Positions 7,996 through 15,609 of a stretch of DNA of 38,463 nt are shown here, in pieces. Numbering within the stretch: the first letter of the stretch is position 1; the number at the start of each line of letters is the position of its first letter. The stretch covers positions 1 through 38,463 of the forward strand of contig CAJTYS010000035.1 in assembly GCA_910583765.1 (NCBI GenBank), given 5' to 3'. Source of the stretch: an uncultured Eubacteriales bacterium. Its GTDB lineage: Bacteria > Bacillota > Clostridia > Peptostreptococcales > Anaerovoracaceae. The notes beneath the pieces were generated by a model, which was not told where the DNA came from, did no database searches, and was given only the letters and a program-made list of their open reading frames with translations. The translations under genes were made by a program, and so were the position numbers.

Positions 7996-8800
7996 CCTCC
8001 TGGCCGTCGCTATCAGCGCCTCCATTATGGATTTCATGGTACAGGCCAGGCCATTCCACATAATCACAATCCTCCAGGGCAGCGATCTTTTGGCTGCCCT
8101 TTATGCTGCAGATTTTATCCTCCGTGCCATGCATCAGCAGGAACGGTTTTCCCGCCGCTCCCCCGTTGTCCGCCAGAGTGCCTGCCGCCAAAGCCTCCCC
8201 GATTTCAAAGCCTTCCAACGCGCATAATAAACTGATCTTCTTATGCACCAGGGGATCCCTTTCATAATCTCCTGCAGCAGATGCCTGACCAAGATCCGCG
8301 GATGACACGCCGGAACTAATGGTAAAGGAGGGCATGACCTTTGCCGCTGCCTTAACAAGCCGGTACTGATAGCTGGGGATCTTTCTCATCAGTTCCACCC
8401 AAGGCGCAGAAACGATATAAGCCGCGGGCACATGGTTCCTGCTCCCCTGCTTTCGATAATCCAGCGCGATATTCCCGCCCATGCTGTGACCATATAAGAT
8501 GATGGGCGTTTGGGGATATAATTCCTGGGCATTGGAAAGCAACGCGTCCACATGACTCCTGATCTCTGATCGAGGAGCGCAGTGGCCCCTCTTGCCGGGG
8601 GAAGCCCCGTGTCCTGGAAGGTCCATGGACAGGACGGCAAAACCAGCCGCCTCCATGAAAGAAGCCATCCTGTCATACCGGCCCGCATGTTCTCCAATTC
8701 CATGGATGACGCAGACCACGTAACTGGGTTCTTTCTGCTCCCAATGGTAGCCTGCCAAGCCTGCCCCTGCTCCTGTTTTAACAATAAATTCTGTGAACAT
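7952..8800 (-). CDS. Monoacylglycerol-lipase-like alpha/beta hydrolase
   Basis: A 282-aa serine hydrolase of the Hydrolase_4 (serine aminopeptidase S33/lysophospholipase) type. Visible features are VIHGIGEHAGRYD (oxyanion region), DLPGHGASPGKRGH, the nucleophile elbow GHSMGG near residue 105, the acid Asp in MHGTEDKICS, and the catalytic His in GLYHEIHN. There is no signal peptide, so it is cytoplasmic. The exact substrate, a monoglyceride, lysolipid or other ester, cannot be read from sequence. It converges on rqcH with a 44-bp overlap and no terminator between them. Confidence 0.85.
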   Translation of the reverse strand: MFTEFIVKTGAGAGLAGYHWEQKEPSYVVCVIHGIGEHAGRYDRMASFMEAAGFAVLSMDLPGHGASPGKRGHCAPRSEIRSHVDALLSNAQELYPQTPIILYGHSMGGNIALDYRKQGSRNHVPAAYIVSAPWVELMRKIPSYQYRLVKAAAKVMPSFTISSGVSSADLGQASAAGDYERDPLVHKKISLLCALEGFEIGEALAAGTLADNGGAAGKPFLLMHGTEDKICSIKGSQKIAALEDCDYVEWPGLYHEIHNGGADSDGQEVIEKAIQWIQALSA

Positions 8801-8897
8801 GGTTTCACCTTCACTTCCTTAATATTACTACAAACGCCTAAAATATTACATTTTATTACTTTTATATGTATCTATAGGAATTATTTAGGAATTATGA

Positions 8898-8926
8898 TTG
8901 ATTTTTGTAAATCATTGAGCTATCAT
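8898..8926 (+). promoter_or_regulatory. Sigma-A-like promoter of the zinc-ribbon gene
   Basis: TTGATT (8898-8903), a 17-bp spacer and TATCAT (8921-8926) lie 45 bases upstream of the ATG. Just upstream, TAGGAATTAT occurs twice in tandem (8875-8884 and 8886-8895, period 11 bp), and AATATTAC twice with a 21-bp period (8821-8828, 8842-8849). These could be regulator sites in an otherwise very AT-rich region. Confidence 0.55.
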
Positions 8927-8971
8927 AATAAGTACAACACCACAATATTTTAAGTTAGGAGGCATTTCGCA

Positions 8972-9148
8972 ATGAGTAAGAAACAAGCGAAAAAAAACAC
9001 AAACAAACGCAACCTGGACCAGAACCCCACTTGCTCGCTATGTGGACGGTTCTACAACAATTTCGTCTTCAAAGGCGGCTACATCTGCGAAGACTGCCTG
9101 GACTCCATCAAGGATCTTTCCTCTGATGGAAAAAAGGAAGCTCGTTAA
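8972..9148 (+). CDS. Small zinc-ribbon protein, Gin/CsfB-like
   Basis: A 58-aa frame starting at an ATG with TTAGGAGG 10 bases upstream. After a basic N-terminus it has two CxxC pairs, Cys21-Cys24 and Cys39-Cys42, in the arrangement CSLCGRFYNNFVFKGGYICEDC. This resembles Gin (CsfB), the small anti-sigma factor that binds sigma-G in sporulating Firmicutes, where a short glycine-containing hairpin separates the two CxxC knuckles. Known from the family: Gin is about 50-70 aa and binds zinc. Inferred: if this is Gin, the host forms spores. An unrelated zinc-ribbon protein is the alternative. Confidence 0.7.
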   Translation: MSKKQAKKNTNKRNLDQNPTCSLCGRFYNNFVFKGGYICEDCLDSIKDLSSDGKKEAR

Positions 9149-9157
9149 ACAACTAAC

Positions 9158-9180
9158 CTGGGCCGCGCTTCGCGGCTCAG
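9158..9180. terminator. Hairpin between convergent genes
   Basis: CTGGGCCGCG and CGCGGCTCAG form a 10-bp stem (one G-U pair) with a 3-base loop, just after the zinc-ribbon gene and overlapping the stop codon of the convergent flavin reductase gene. Neither strand has a strong U-run, so termination is only likely, not shown. Confidence 0.45.
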
Positions 9181-9953
9181 CCTCCTTTTGGGTTCCTCTT
9201 TGTTTTTTGCTTTTTCCCTTTGTCGGCTCCTGGCTTCTGCCTCCTTTGGCCCTGCGGCCACTGAGGATTTTTGCTGTTGCCTTTTTTCCAATTTGGGGAC
9301 CGTGGCTGTTTGTCCTTTGGGGATTTCGCAGTCCGCTCCTTTTGACGCTCTGCCCTGCGGCGCTTTTCAGCTTCCAGCCGCTTCCTGGTCTTTGGCTTCA
9401 TCACCGAGTAGCCAAACTTGCCCAAAGGCTCTTTGCCCAAGCCAAAATATTCGCCGTGGCTATAGCAGACCAGGCCCGCCTGATCCAGACAGATCCGGCC
9501 CTTTTCATCCACCAGCTTTTCATCTACCTGCACATTGACGATCTCTGCTACGAACATATCGTGGGTGCCGTATCGATGCTGTTCCTTCACAACGCATTCC
9601 AAATTCACTGGCGCTTCTGCTATGGTCGGGCAGGAAACTTTTTCTGCGTTTCCCGGGGTCAGGGACTGATTTTTGAATTTATCCACCTCCCGACCGGAAC
9701 GCACGCCGCAAAAATCTGCCGCGAAAGCCAATTGTTCCGTGCAGAGATTGATGACAAATTCACCGCTTTCCTCAATCATATGATGAGAATGCCGCTCCCT
9801 TCTCACAGAAACATAGGTCATAGGCGGATCGGAGTTGATGATTCCTGTCCAGGCAATGGTGATGATGTTGGCTTCATCTTTGCTACCGCAGGACACCATG
9901 ACCACTGGCACCGGATTCAGCATGGCTCCTGGCTTAAAACTTTGTTTGCTCAT
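9177..9953 (-). CDS. Flavin reductase-like FMN-binding protein with basic tail
   Basis: The first 185 residues are a flavin reductase-like/split-barrel FMN-binding domain: PVVMVSCGSKDEANIITIAWTG at the start, INSDPPMTYVSVRRERHSHHMI, and FVAEIVNVQVDE toward the end. Such proteins bind FMN and act in redox or electron transfer reactions. The last 70 or so residues are unusual: almost entirely Lys, Arg, Gln, Pro, Ser and Gly, with no predicted fold. The usual family length is about 170-200 aa, so the tail is an add-on. The start codon overlaps the rluD stop (ATGA), so it is the last gene of the divIVA-lspA-rluD run. Confidence 0.85.
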   Translation of the reverse strand: MSKQSFKPGAMLNPVPVVMVSCGSKDEANIITIAWTGIINSDPPMTYVSVRRERHSHHMIEESGEFVINLCTEQLAFAADFCGVRSGREVDKFKNQSLTPGNAEKVSCPTIAEAPVNLECVVKEQHRYGTHDMFVAEIVNVQVDEKLVDEKGRICLDQAGLVCYSHGEYFGLGKEPLGKFGYSVMKPKTRKRLEAEKRRRAERQKERTAKSPKDKQPRSPNWKKGNSKNPQWPQGQRRQKPGADKGKKQKTKRNPKGG

Positions 9954-10882
9954 TCGCGCTCCCTCATTTTCTTCAAAATCTTTTCAAACTGGTGGGGCAG
10001 AGGGCTTTCAAAGACCATGTGCTGGCCGCTCCTTGGATGCTGAAAGCCTAAAATCTTGGCATGGAGCACCTGCCCTTCTGCTCCAAATGGGTTCTTCCCA
10101 GGCCCATAGACAGCATCTCCCAGCAAAGGATGTTTGATATGCGCCATGTGAACCCGAATCTGATGGGTGCGCCCAGTCTCTAATCTAGCCTCGATATGGG
10201 TGAAGCGCCCAAAACGCTCCAATACCTGATAGTGGGTCACTGCCCGTTTGGAATGAACCTCTGTCACTGCCTGTCGCAATCTGTTCTTCGGATCCCGACC
10301 AATGGGCGCGTCAATGGTTCCGCTGTCCTGGATGAAATTATTGTATACAATGGCTCTATAAGCTCGGTCAATGGTATGCTGCGCCAGCTGCTCCGCCAGG
10401 CAGCGATGCGCCATGTCGTTTTTTGCCACCATCAGAAGACCGCTGGTGTCCTTGTCAATGCGATGGACGATGCCTGGCCGGACCACGCCATTAATGGAAG
10501 ACAGTTCCGTTCCGCAGTGATGCAGGATGGCGTTGACCAAGGTACCGCTATGGTTTCCTGCTGCTGGGTGGACCACCATGCCCTTTGGCTTGTTCACCAC
10601 TAATACGTCCTGGTCTTCGTAAATAATGTCCAGGGGAATGTCTTCCGGCACTACGTCCAGTCCCTCTGGCTCCGGCACTGTGACTTTGATTTCCTGGCCT
10701 GGTTCCACCCGCAGCTTTTTGCTGGCGCAGATTGCTCCTTCCACTTCCACGGCTCCCTGCTGGATGAGTTTTTGTGCGAAGCTCCTGGAGATTTCCGGCA
10801 AAGCAAAAGAAAGAGCCTGATCAATCCTGGCTCCTTGCTGTTCATCCTTTATTTTGATCTCATATATGGTTTCTTTTCCCAT
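9950..10882 (-). CDS. rluD: RluA-family 23S rRNA pseudouridine synthase, RluD-like
   Basis: Converts specific uridines of 23S rRNA to pseudouridine. The product (310 aa from the ATG at 10882) has an N-terminal S4 RNA-binding domain (GARIDQALSFALPEISRSFAQKLI) and the synthase domain with catalytic Asp in HRIDKDTSGLLM, then GRTHQIRVHMAHIKHPLLGD. It is the YlyB/RluD type found next to lspA in Firmicutes. The start is uncertain: neither the ATG at 10882 nor the one at 10909 has a clear ribosome site, and both lie inside the end of lspA, suggesting translational coupling. Confidence 0.92.
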   Translation of the reverse strand: MGKETIYEIKIKDEQQGARIDQALSFALPEISRSFAQKLIQQGAVEVEGAICASKKLRVEPGQEIKVTVPEPEGLDVVPEDIPLDIIYEDQDVLVVNKPKGMVVHPAAGNHSGTLVNAILHHCGTELSSINGVVRPGIVHRIDKDTSGLLMVAKNDMAHRCLAEQLAQHTIDRAYRAIVYNNFIQDSGTIDAPIGRDPKNRLRQAVTEVHSKRAVTHYQVLERFGRFTHIEARLETGRTHQIRVHMAHIKHPLLGDAVYGPGKNPFGAEGQVLHAKILGFQHPRSGQHMVFESPLPHQFEKILKKMRERE

Positions 10883-11339
10883 CTTGCTTTTTTCTCGAAC
10901 CCTTTCCATCCAAAACCATCACATACAAAAGCAGCAGCCCGCACCCCAGGCACACAAAAACATCTGCTGCGTTAAAGATGGGGAACACCTGAAAATCCAG
11001 ATAATCCACCACGTAGCCGGACTGCGCTCTGTCAATCACGTTTCCCAGTCCCCCACCGCAGATAAAAGATAGGGATGTCAGCAGCACTGGATGCGCGGAT
11101 TTTCTTTTCAAAAATAGGAAAACCATGGCAGCTAAAATCACCGCCACTGGCAGCGCGATCAGCAGGATACGGAATCCTTCCATCAGGCTGAAAGCCGCTC
11201 CCGTGTTTTGGATATAGGTGATATGGAAGATCTGGTCCACCACAGGGATCGACTCTCCCTGCGCCATGACGCTGACAACCACGCGCTTTACGATTTGATC
11301 CAGCACCACAATGGCTGCGATCATCAGATAATAGTACAT
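10860..11339 (-). CDS. lspA: Lipoprotein signal peptidase
   Basis: Signal peptidase II, an aspartic membrane protease that removes signal peptides from diacylglyceryl-prolipoproteins. The 159-aa product has four membrane segments and the family boxes VLDQIVKR, NTGAAFS, GGGLGNVIDR and FNAADVFVCLG; the Asp residues in the last two are the catalytic pair. There is no Shine-Dalgarno in the normal place. A GAGG lies 27 bases upstream of the ATG, separated from it by a perfect 6-bp hairpin (see the separate entry). It overlaps the start of rluD. Confidence 0.95.
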   Translation of the reverse strand: MYYYLMIAAIVVLDQIVKRVVVSVMAQGESIPVVDQIFHITYIQNTGAAFSLMEGFRILLIALPVAVILAAMVFLFLKRKSAHPVLLTSLSFICGGGLGNVIDRAQSGYVVDYLDFQVFPIFNAADVFVCLGCGLLLLYVMVLDGKGSRKKQDGKRNHI

Positions 11340-11370
11340 TGAAAATCACGGGGCAAATATGCCCCGCCTC
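11340..11370 (-). promoter_or_regulatory. lspA: Hairpin between Shine-Dalgarno and lspA start
   Basis: The minus strand reads GAGG (11370-11367), then CGGGGC, loop ATATTT, GCCCCG (11366-11349), then nine bases and the lspA ATG. If the hairpin forms, the GAGG is stacked next to the nine-base spacer and comes to normal distance from the start; unfolded, the spacing is 27 bases. A transcription attenuator is less likely, because no U-run follows the stem. Confidence 0.5.
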
Positions 11371-11383
11371 CATTCTTTTGGAT

Positions 11384-11947
11384 TTATTTTATGTGGACCA
11401 TGGTTTTTTTATTATCCTCTCTGGTAAAAGCTGCTTTTGCCTTTTTTAAGTTCTTTGCCTCAGGCAGCTCTTTCAGGTCATCCATGCCCAGTTCCGGAAA
11501 CAATTCCGTGGCCAGAGAGTCACAGCGCCGCAATTCCGCTTCCAACAGCTGTTTGTACTTGAGCTGAAACCCTGCTACTCTGCTGCGGAGCGCCGCGTTT
11601 TCCTCGTACATCCGGTCCGCTTCTTCTTTGGCCTCCCGCTGGATTCGCTGTGCGTCCAGTTCCGCGTTTTTCAGCAGCACCTGGGCCCTTTTTTCCGCGC
11701 TCACAGAAATATCACCCATCAGAGCTTTGGCTGTTTCCAGGGTTTCCAGGATGGATCCTTCTGTTGTCTCATATTTCTTCAGTTCTTCCGACAACTGGTC
11801 CCGCTCTGCCTTGAGCTGGCGGTTTTCTTCCAGCAGCCGTTCCAGATCCAAAGTGATCTGGTCCAGAAATTCATTGACTTCATCTTCTTTAAAGCCTTTT
11901 AGTCCTCTTGAAAATTCTTTTTCTTGTATTTCTAAAGGTGAAATCAT
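11384..11947 (-). CDS. divIVA: Cell division/polarity protein DivIVA
   Basis: Coiled-coil protein that recognises negatively curved membrane at septa and poles. The 187-aa product begins MISPLEIQEKEFSRGLKGFKEDEVNEFLDQI, the DivIVA N-terminal membrane-binding domain, followed by long heptad-repeat coiled coils (about residues 30-140). The C-terminal part, after residue 145, is less conserved. It follows sepF by 12 bases, and GTACCTCC on the plus strand marks its GGAGGTAC ribosome site. ylmG and ylmH, which often sit between sepF and divIVA in Bacilli, are absent. Confidence 0.93.
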   Translation of the reverse strand: MISPLEIQEKEFSRGLKGFKEDEVNEFLDQITLDLERLLEENRQLKAERDQLSEELKKYETTEGSILETLETAKALMGDISVSAEKRAQVLLKNAELDAQRIQREAKEEADRMYEENAALRSRVAGFQLKYKQLLEAELRRCDSLATELFPELGMDDLKELPEAKNLKKAKAAFTREDNKKTMVHIK

Positions 11948-11959
11948 GCCGTACCTCCT

Positions 11960-12451
11960 TTATTTCCAGGGGTTACCGTTCTTTTTGTCATTATCGAAGC
12001 TGAATCCTTTGTGTTCCACGCCAGCTGCGATATCCACGTTTTCAGGTGCGAACACGAAAATGTTGTTAGCTACTTTCTGCACATTGCCGTTAAGGGCATA
12101 AGTAGCGCCGCTGAGGAAATCAAAGATTTTCCTCGCAGTGTCTGATTCGATCCGCTCCAAATTGATGATGATCGGTTTTTTGCTCTTGAGGCTGTCCACC
12201 AGTTTCGGGCACTCATCAAAACCAGCAGGCTCGATCACCACTAGTTTGAAGGCGCTGGTAATGGCGCTGACAGTCCGGTTCTGCATGGGAATCACCTTAC
12301 CATCATTACGCGGTTCTGGTTTTGGCGCTTCAAAGGACAATCTGGTGTCAGAAGAACGCCGATTCGCCATGGTGTGGACTTCTTCGTATTCCTCATCCTC
12401 ATCGTAATCGTCAATGCCCACTAAATCTTTAAATTTCCCTAAAATGCTCAT
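11960..12451 (-). CDS. sepF: Cell division protein SepF
   Basis: FtsZ-binding, membrane-associated septum assembly protein. The 163-aa product has an N-terminal amphipathic helix (MSILGKFKDLVGI), an acidic linker (DDYDEDEEYEEV) and the C-terminal SepF domain (about residues 75-155) with KPIIINLERIESDTARKIFDFLSGATYAL, the family hallmark. The ATG at 12451 is chosen because GGGAGG precedes it and the membrane helix begins there. It lies 13 bases after yggS. Confidence 0.95.
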   Translation of the reverse strand: MSILGKFKDLVGIDDYDEDEEYEEVHTMANRRSSDTRLSFEAPKPEPRNDGKVIPMQNRTVSAITSAFKLVVIEPAGFDECPKLVDSLKSKKPIIINLERIESDTARKIFDFLSGATYALNGNVQKVANNIFVFAPENVDIAAGVEHKGFSFDNDKKNGNPWK

Positions 12452-12464
12452 AATAGCCTCCCTG

Positions 12465-13169
12465 TTAGTTTTTCTTGCTGTAATCTCTTTCGCCAAATAT
12501 GGCTGTCCCTACCCGCACTAAGTTGGAACCTTCCTGTATGGCTGCTTCAAAATCATGGGACATGCCCATGGACAAGTATTGGAAATCCAGCCGTTCGTGC
12601 TCTATGGTCCCATACTGGTCATATAATTTTTTCACCTCCGCGAAATATACCCGAATATCCTCCGGATCTTCTGCGAAAGGCGCGATGCACATCAGTCCCC
12701 TGATCCGAATGTTCGGGCAGTTTTCCAAGATGCGGCGAATCAATTCCTCCGTTTCATCTGTGGAAATACCGAACTTGCTTTCTTCCTGGGCAGAGTTGAC
12801 CTGGATCAGAATGTCCATGGTCAGATCGTGCTGACCGGCTCTTTTGTTGATTTCCTCTGCCAGCTTGTACGAATCCACCGAATGGATCATGGAAACCTTG
12901 TCGATAATATATTTTACCTTGTTTGTCTGCAAATGTCCAATCATATGCCATTTTACCGGTTTGACGAAATCATATTTGTCCATGATTTCCTGGACCTTGT
13001 TTTCACCGATATCCGTCAGTCCCGCGTCAATCCCTTGATTGATCTCTTCTGCTGTGCGGGTCTTGGTGACGCCTACCAGCAATATGTCATCTGGGTTCCT
13101 CTTGGCCTTTGCCGCAGCAGCAGCCTTCCTCTCATTGACCTTTTCGATGTTTTCTTTAATGTTTTCCAT
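12465..13169 (-). CDS. yggS: PLP homeostasis protein, YggS/PROSC family
   Basis: Pyridoxal-phosphate-binding protein that controls free PLP level; it is not a known enzyme. The 234-aa alanine-racemase-like barrel has the cofactor Lys in LLVGVTKTRTAEEI, then IGENKVQEI, WHMIGHLQTNKVKYI and, near the end, LSMGMSHDFEAAIQEGSNLVRVGTAIFG. The ATG at 13169 (MENIKENI) has GAGGAG 8 bases upstream and is preferred to the GTG two codons earlier. It is the second gene of the division run, as ylmE is in Bacillus. Confidence 0.95.
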   Translation of the reverse strand: MENIKENIEKVNERKAAAAAKAKRNPDDILLVGVTKTRTAEEINQGIDAGLTDIGENKVQEIMDKYDFVKPVKWHMIGHLQTNKVKYIIDKVSMIHSVDSYKLAEEINKRAGQHDLTMDILIQVNSAQEESKFGISTDETEELIRRILENCPNIRIRGLMCIAPFAEDPEDIRVYFAEVKKLYDQYGTIEHERLDFQYLSMGMSHDFEAAIQEGSNLVRVGTAIFGERDYSKKN

Positions 13170-13184
13170 CCTCACATCTCCTCA

Positions 13185-14183
13185 TCAAGTACCCTCTCCA
13201 GGGTTTTTTAATATTTCATCATAGACTTTCACCGTGTCTACGGAATTACCGTCTTCATCAATAAAGGACACGTCCTGCAAAGCAGAGTAATCTCCATCCC
13301 TGGCCAGTATCTTCACTCTAGTGAACACATACTCGCCGCTGGTCTGACGCACCATCACTCCTGGCTTTCCATCCCTAGTGGTGATGCTGCCGTTTTCTGC
13401 GATCAGGCCGCTGTAATCCCTGGTGATGATCCGTGCCTCTTCGATACGGCTCTTGGAAAAGCCTTCATAATAACGGTTGCATCGAAACAAAATCTTCCAT
13501 TGGTCCCCATCTTCTATGATATTTTTGATGGTCACGCCTACGGCCCCTTCCGGCAGCTGCACGGTCATCTCGTTTCCAATCTCATATTTGGCTACGCTGG
13601 CCGCTTCCACCCAGCACATCAAATACCAGTTGTCATTGTCGCTGATCTTAAAGACCGGCTCCTTTGCCAAGGCTTCATTTCGCTTCACGTCCTCTGCCTG
13701 GATGTCCAGTTCTTTCACGTCTTCATATTTTAAGGTCTCCATGGACTCTGGTGTGAAAAAGGCTTCATAACCATCCACATAGCTGCTGAATATGCCGCTG
13801 GATGCCACTTTGCCGTCCTCGGTCCGAACCGTCCGGTCACCCAAACGGTCAGTGAGCGCTTTGTATTTCGACTTTTCCTGCTCGTCCGCTTCTTCCTGCT
13901 TTGACAAGTTTTTTTCTATTAGTTTAATGGCCTTCGTTCCTTTTCTAATATGGGTCCCCTCTTTGATCAGATACGCCAATTCCCCTGAAACGCCAGCCTC
14001 ATAAACAGTCTCCTCCCGAACAAAATAGCATACCGTTTCTTCTGTGCCCTGCAGGGAACCTGCCTCCAAGGTTTCTGTGGTTTCAAAGATTCCCGTGACT
14101 TTAGGAACCACATAAATGGCTATGTATAGGACAATTAGCACAAGAATGAAAAGATATACGAATTTCCGGTTCTTTTTCCCCAT
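13185..14183 (-). CDS. HlyD-like membrane-anchored protein
   Basis: A 332-aa protein with one N-terminal membrane segment (residues 8-30, FVYLFILVLIVLYIAIYVV) and an extracellular part that starts with a lipoyl/HlyD-like barrel (VYEAGVSGELAYLIKEGTHIRKGTKAIKLIE), then a coiled stretch and further beta regions. It resembles HlyD-family adaptor subunits, but no ABC or RND pump gene is next to it. Clostridia often have such a gene directly in front of yggS-sepF, so a role at the septum or wall is an inference from context. The start at 14183 follows GGAGAAAA. First gene of the run with its own promoter. Confidence 0.75.
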   Translation of the reverse strand: MGKKNRKFVYLFILVLIVLYIAIYVVPKVTGIFETTETLEAGSLQGTEETVCYFVREETVYEAGVSGELAYLIKEGTHIRKGTKAIKLIEKNLSKQEEADEQEKSKYKALTDRLGDRTVRTEDGKVASSGIFSSYVDGYEAFFTPESMETLKYEDVKELDIQAEDVKRNEALAKEPVFKISDNDNWYLMCWVEAASVAKYEIGNEMTVQLPEGAVGVTIKNIIEDGDQWKILFRCNRYYEGFSKSRIEEARIITRDYSGLIAENGSITTRDGKPGVMVRQTSGEYVFTRVKILARDGDYSALQDVSFIDEDGNSVDTVKVYDEILKNPGEGT

Positions 14184-14264
14184 AATGTTTTCTCCGCTCG
14201 AGCATGGCTGCGTGGATGGATCTCCAAACCCGCTCCGGAGCATGTTTGAAAATCACTCCTATCC

Positions 14265-14293
14265 ATTTTACACTAAATGCAAGGTTCTTTCAA
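14265..14293 (-). promoter_or_regulatory. Promoter of the HlyD-like-yggS-sepF-divIVA run
   Basis: On the minus strand TTGAAA (14293-14288), a 17-bp spacer and TAAAAT (14270-14265). It begins four bases after the trmD stop, so the division genes can be transcribed independently of the ffh-trmD run. A dyad, GCTCCGGAGC, lies in the leader at about 14232-14241. Confidence 0.65.
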
Positions 14294-14297
14294 TGCG

Positions 14298-15041
14298 CTA
14301 CATGCTCAATCCTAATATTTTCTCTATTATTTTCCTCTCCTCTTTTGTCAAGGTCTCTCGTTTTTCCGCGAAAACCTGGAAAAGCTCTGGCCGCCGTTTT
14401 TTTGTCAAGGCCGCGGCCTGCTCTAATTTCCACAAATGGATCCGCTTGTGGTCGCCGCTCACCAGCACTTCTGGAACCTGCATGCCTCTGTATTCCCGAG
14501 GCTTGGTGTATTGGGGATATTCCAAAAGTCCGGAATAAATGGATTCATCCAGGGCTGAATGGGTGCTGCTGAGGACACCGGGTATCATCCTGGCCACCGA
14601 GTCGATAAGCACCATGGCCGGCAGCTCCCCGCCTGTGAGCACATAATCACCAATGGAAATTTCCTCTAATTCCCAATGATCCAAAACTCGCTGATCCACG
14701 CCTTCATAATGTCCGCAAAGGATCACCAGTTCCGGTTCTTTTGCCAGCTCCTGGATCGTTTCCTGATCCAAGATTTTCCCTCTGGGGGACATGTAGATTC
14801 CTCTTTTTTCCTCCGCGCCAATGGATTCCATGGCTCGAAACACCGGATCCGCCAGCATGACCATCCCCGCGCCGCCGCCAAAGGGGTAATCGTCCGCTTT
14901 ATTGTGCTTGTCCTGGCTATAGTCTCTGATATTGGTCAGCCGGATGTCCAGCAGTCCTTTTTCTCCTGCCCTGCCTAATATGCTGCTGTTTGTCACAGCT
15001 GTGAACATTTCCGGAAACAAGGTAAGAACGTCGATCTTCAT
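14298..15041 (-). CDS. trmD: tRNA (guanine37-N1)-methyltransferase
   Basis: Methylates G37 of tRNAs with SAM, preventing +1 frameshifts. The 247-aa product has the trefoil-knot SPOUT features: MKIDVLTLFPEMF at the start, YPFGGGAGMVM, LCGHYEGVDQRV, and the knot loop EISIGDYVLTGGELPAMVLIDSV. Length is typical. It is 10 bases after rimM. rplS, which usually follows trmD, is not present; the next gene is the HlyD-like protein. Confidence 0.96.
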   Translation of the reverse strand: MKIDVLTLFPEMFTAVTNSSILGRAGEKGLLDIRLTNIRDYSQDKHNKADDYPFGGGAGMVMLADPVFRAMESIGAEEKRGIYMSPRGKILDQETIQELAKEPELVILCGHYEGVDQRVLDHWELEEISIGDYVLTGGELPAMVLIDSVARMIPGVLSSTHSALDESIYSGLLEYPQYTKPREYRGMQVPEVLVSGDHKRIHLWKLEQAAALTKKRRPELFQVFAEKRETLTKEERKIIEKILGLSM

Positions 15042-15051
15042 AGCATGCCTC

Positions 15052-15549
15052 CTACAAGTCCAGCAGGCCGTCAGGCAGGGAAACTGTCATTTGCCGCTCT
15101 TCCATGTCAATGCTGAGAACAAACTCTCGGACCGCTGGCACTAAAACGCGCTTTCCAGTCTCCAGCTCCACTTGATAGAGATCCTGGCTGCTGTTTTGGA
15201 TCACGTCTGTCAGCGTTCCCAGCAGGCTCTTGTCCTCCCGCAGCACTTGGACGCCTATGAGGTCCCTGACATAATAGGTGTCCTCCGGCAGCTGGTCCAG
15301 CTGGGATTCTTCCATGAACACGCCTTTGTTCCTTTGGGCTTCCGCTTGGTTCCGGTCTTCGATGCCTTCCAGCTTTAAGATGGCCACGTTCCCCTGATAA
15401 CGCGCTCTCTGGATCGGGTAAAGAACCTCTTCCACCCAGATCTGCCCCATTTCCTGGAAACGCTCCTTTCTGTCTGTATAGCAATAGACCTTGACTTCCC
15501 CTTTCAGCCCCACTGCGTTGACGATTTTCCCAATCAAAATTTTTTCCAT
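15052..15549 (-). CDS. rimM: Ribosome maturation factor RimM
   Basis: Assembles the 30S head around uS19. The 165-aa product has the RimM barrel (ILIGKIVNAVGLKGEVKVYC) and a C-terminal PRC-barrel with DTYYVRDLIGVQVL. The ATG at 15549 follows AGGAG by 6 bases and matches the family's start; upstream in-frame ATGs would add residues of unrelated composition. A 156-base gap with two strong hairpins separates it from khpA, unlike the tight spacing elsewhere in this run. Confidence 0.95.
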   Translation of the reverse strand: MEKILIGKIVNAVGLKGEVKVYCYTDRKERFQEMGQIWVEEVLYPIQRARYQGNVAILKLEGIEDRNQAEAQRNKGVFMEESQLDQLPEDTYYVRDLIGVQVLREDKSLLGTLTDVIQNSSQDLYQVELETGKRVLVPAVREFVLSIDMEERQMTVSLPDGLLDL

Positions 15550-15609
15550 GCTCTCTCCTCTGCGCCAGCTCAGTCTGCCAGTCCCAAGACCTGCTGCCGC
15601 CAAAGTCCA

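Noticed and set aside
13185..14183. HlyD-like gene as part of an efflux pump
   Set aside because: No ABC, MFS or RND partner gene is adjacent; it lies in a cell division run, so efflux is not supported.
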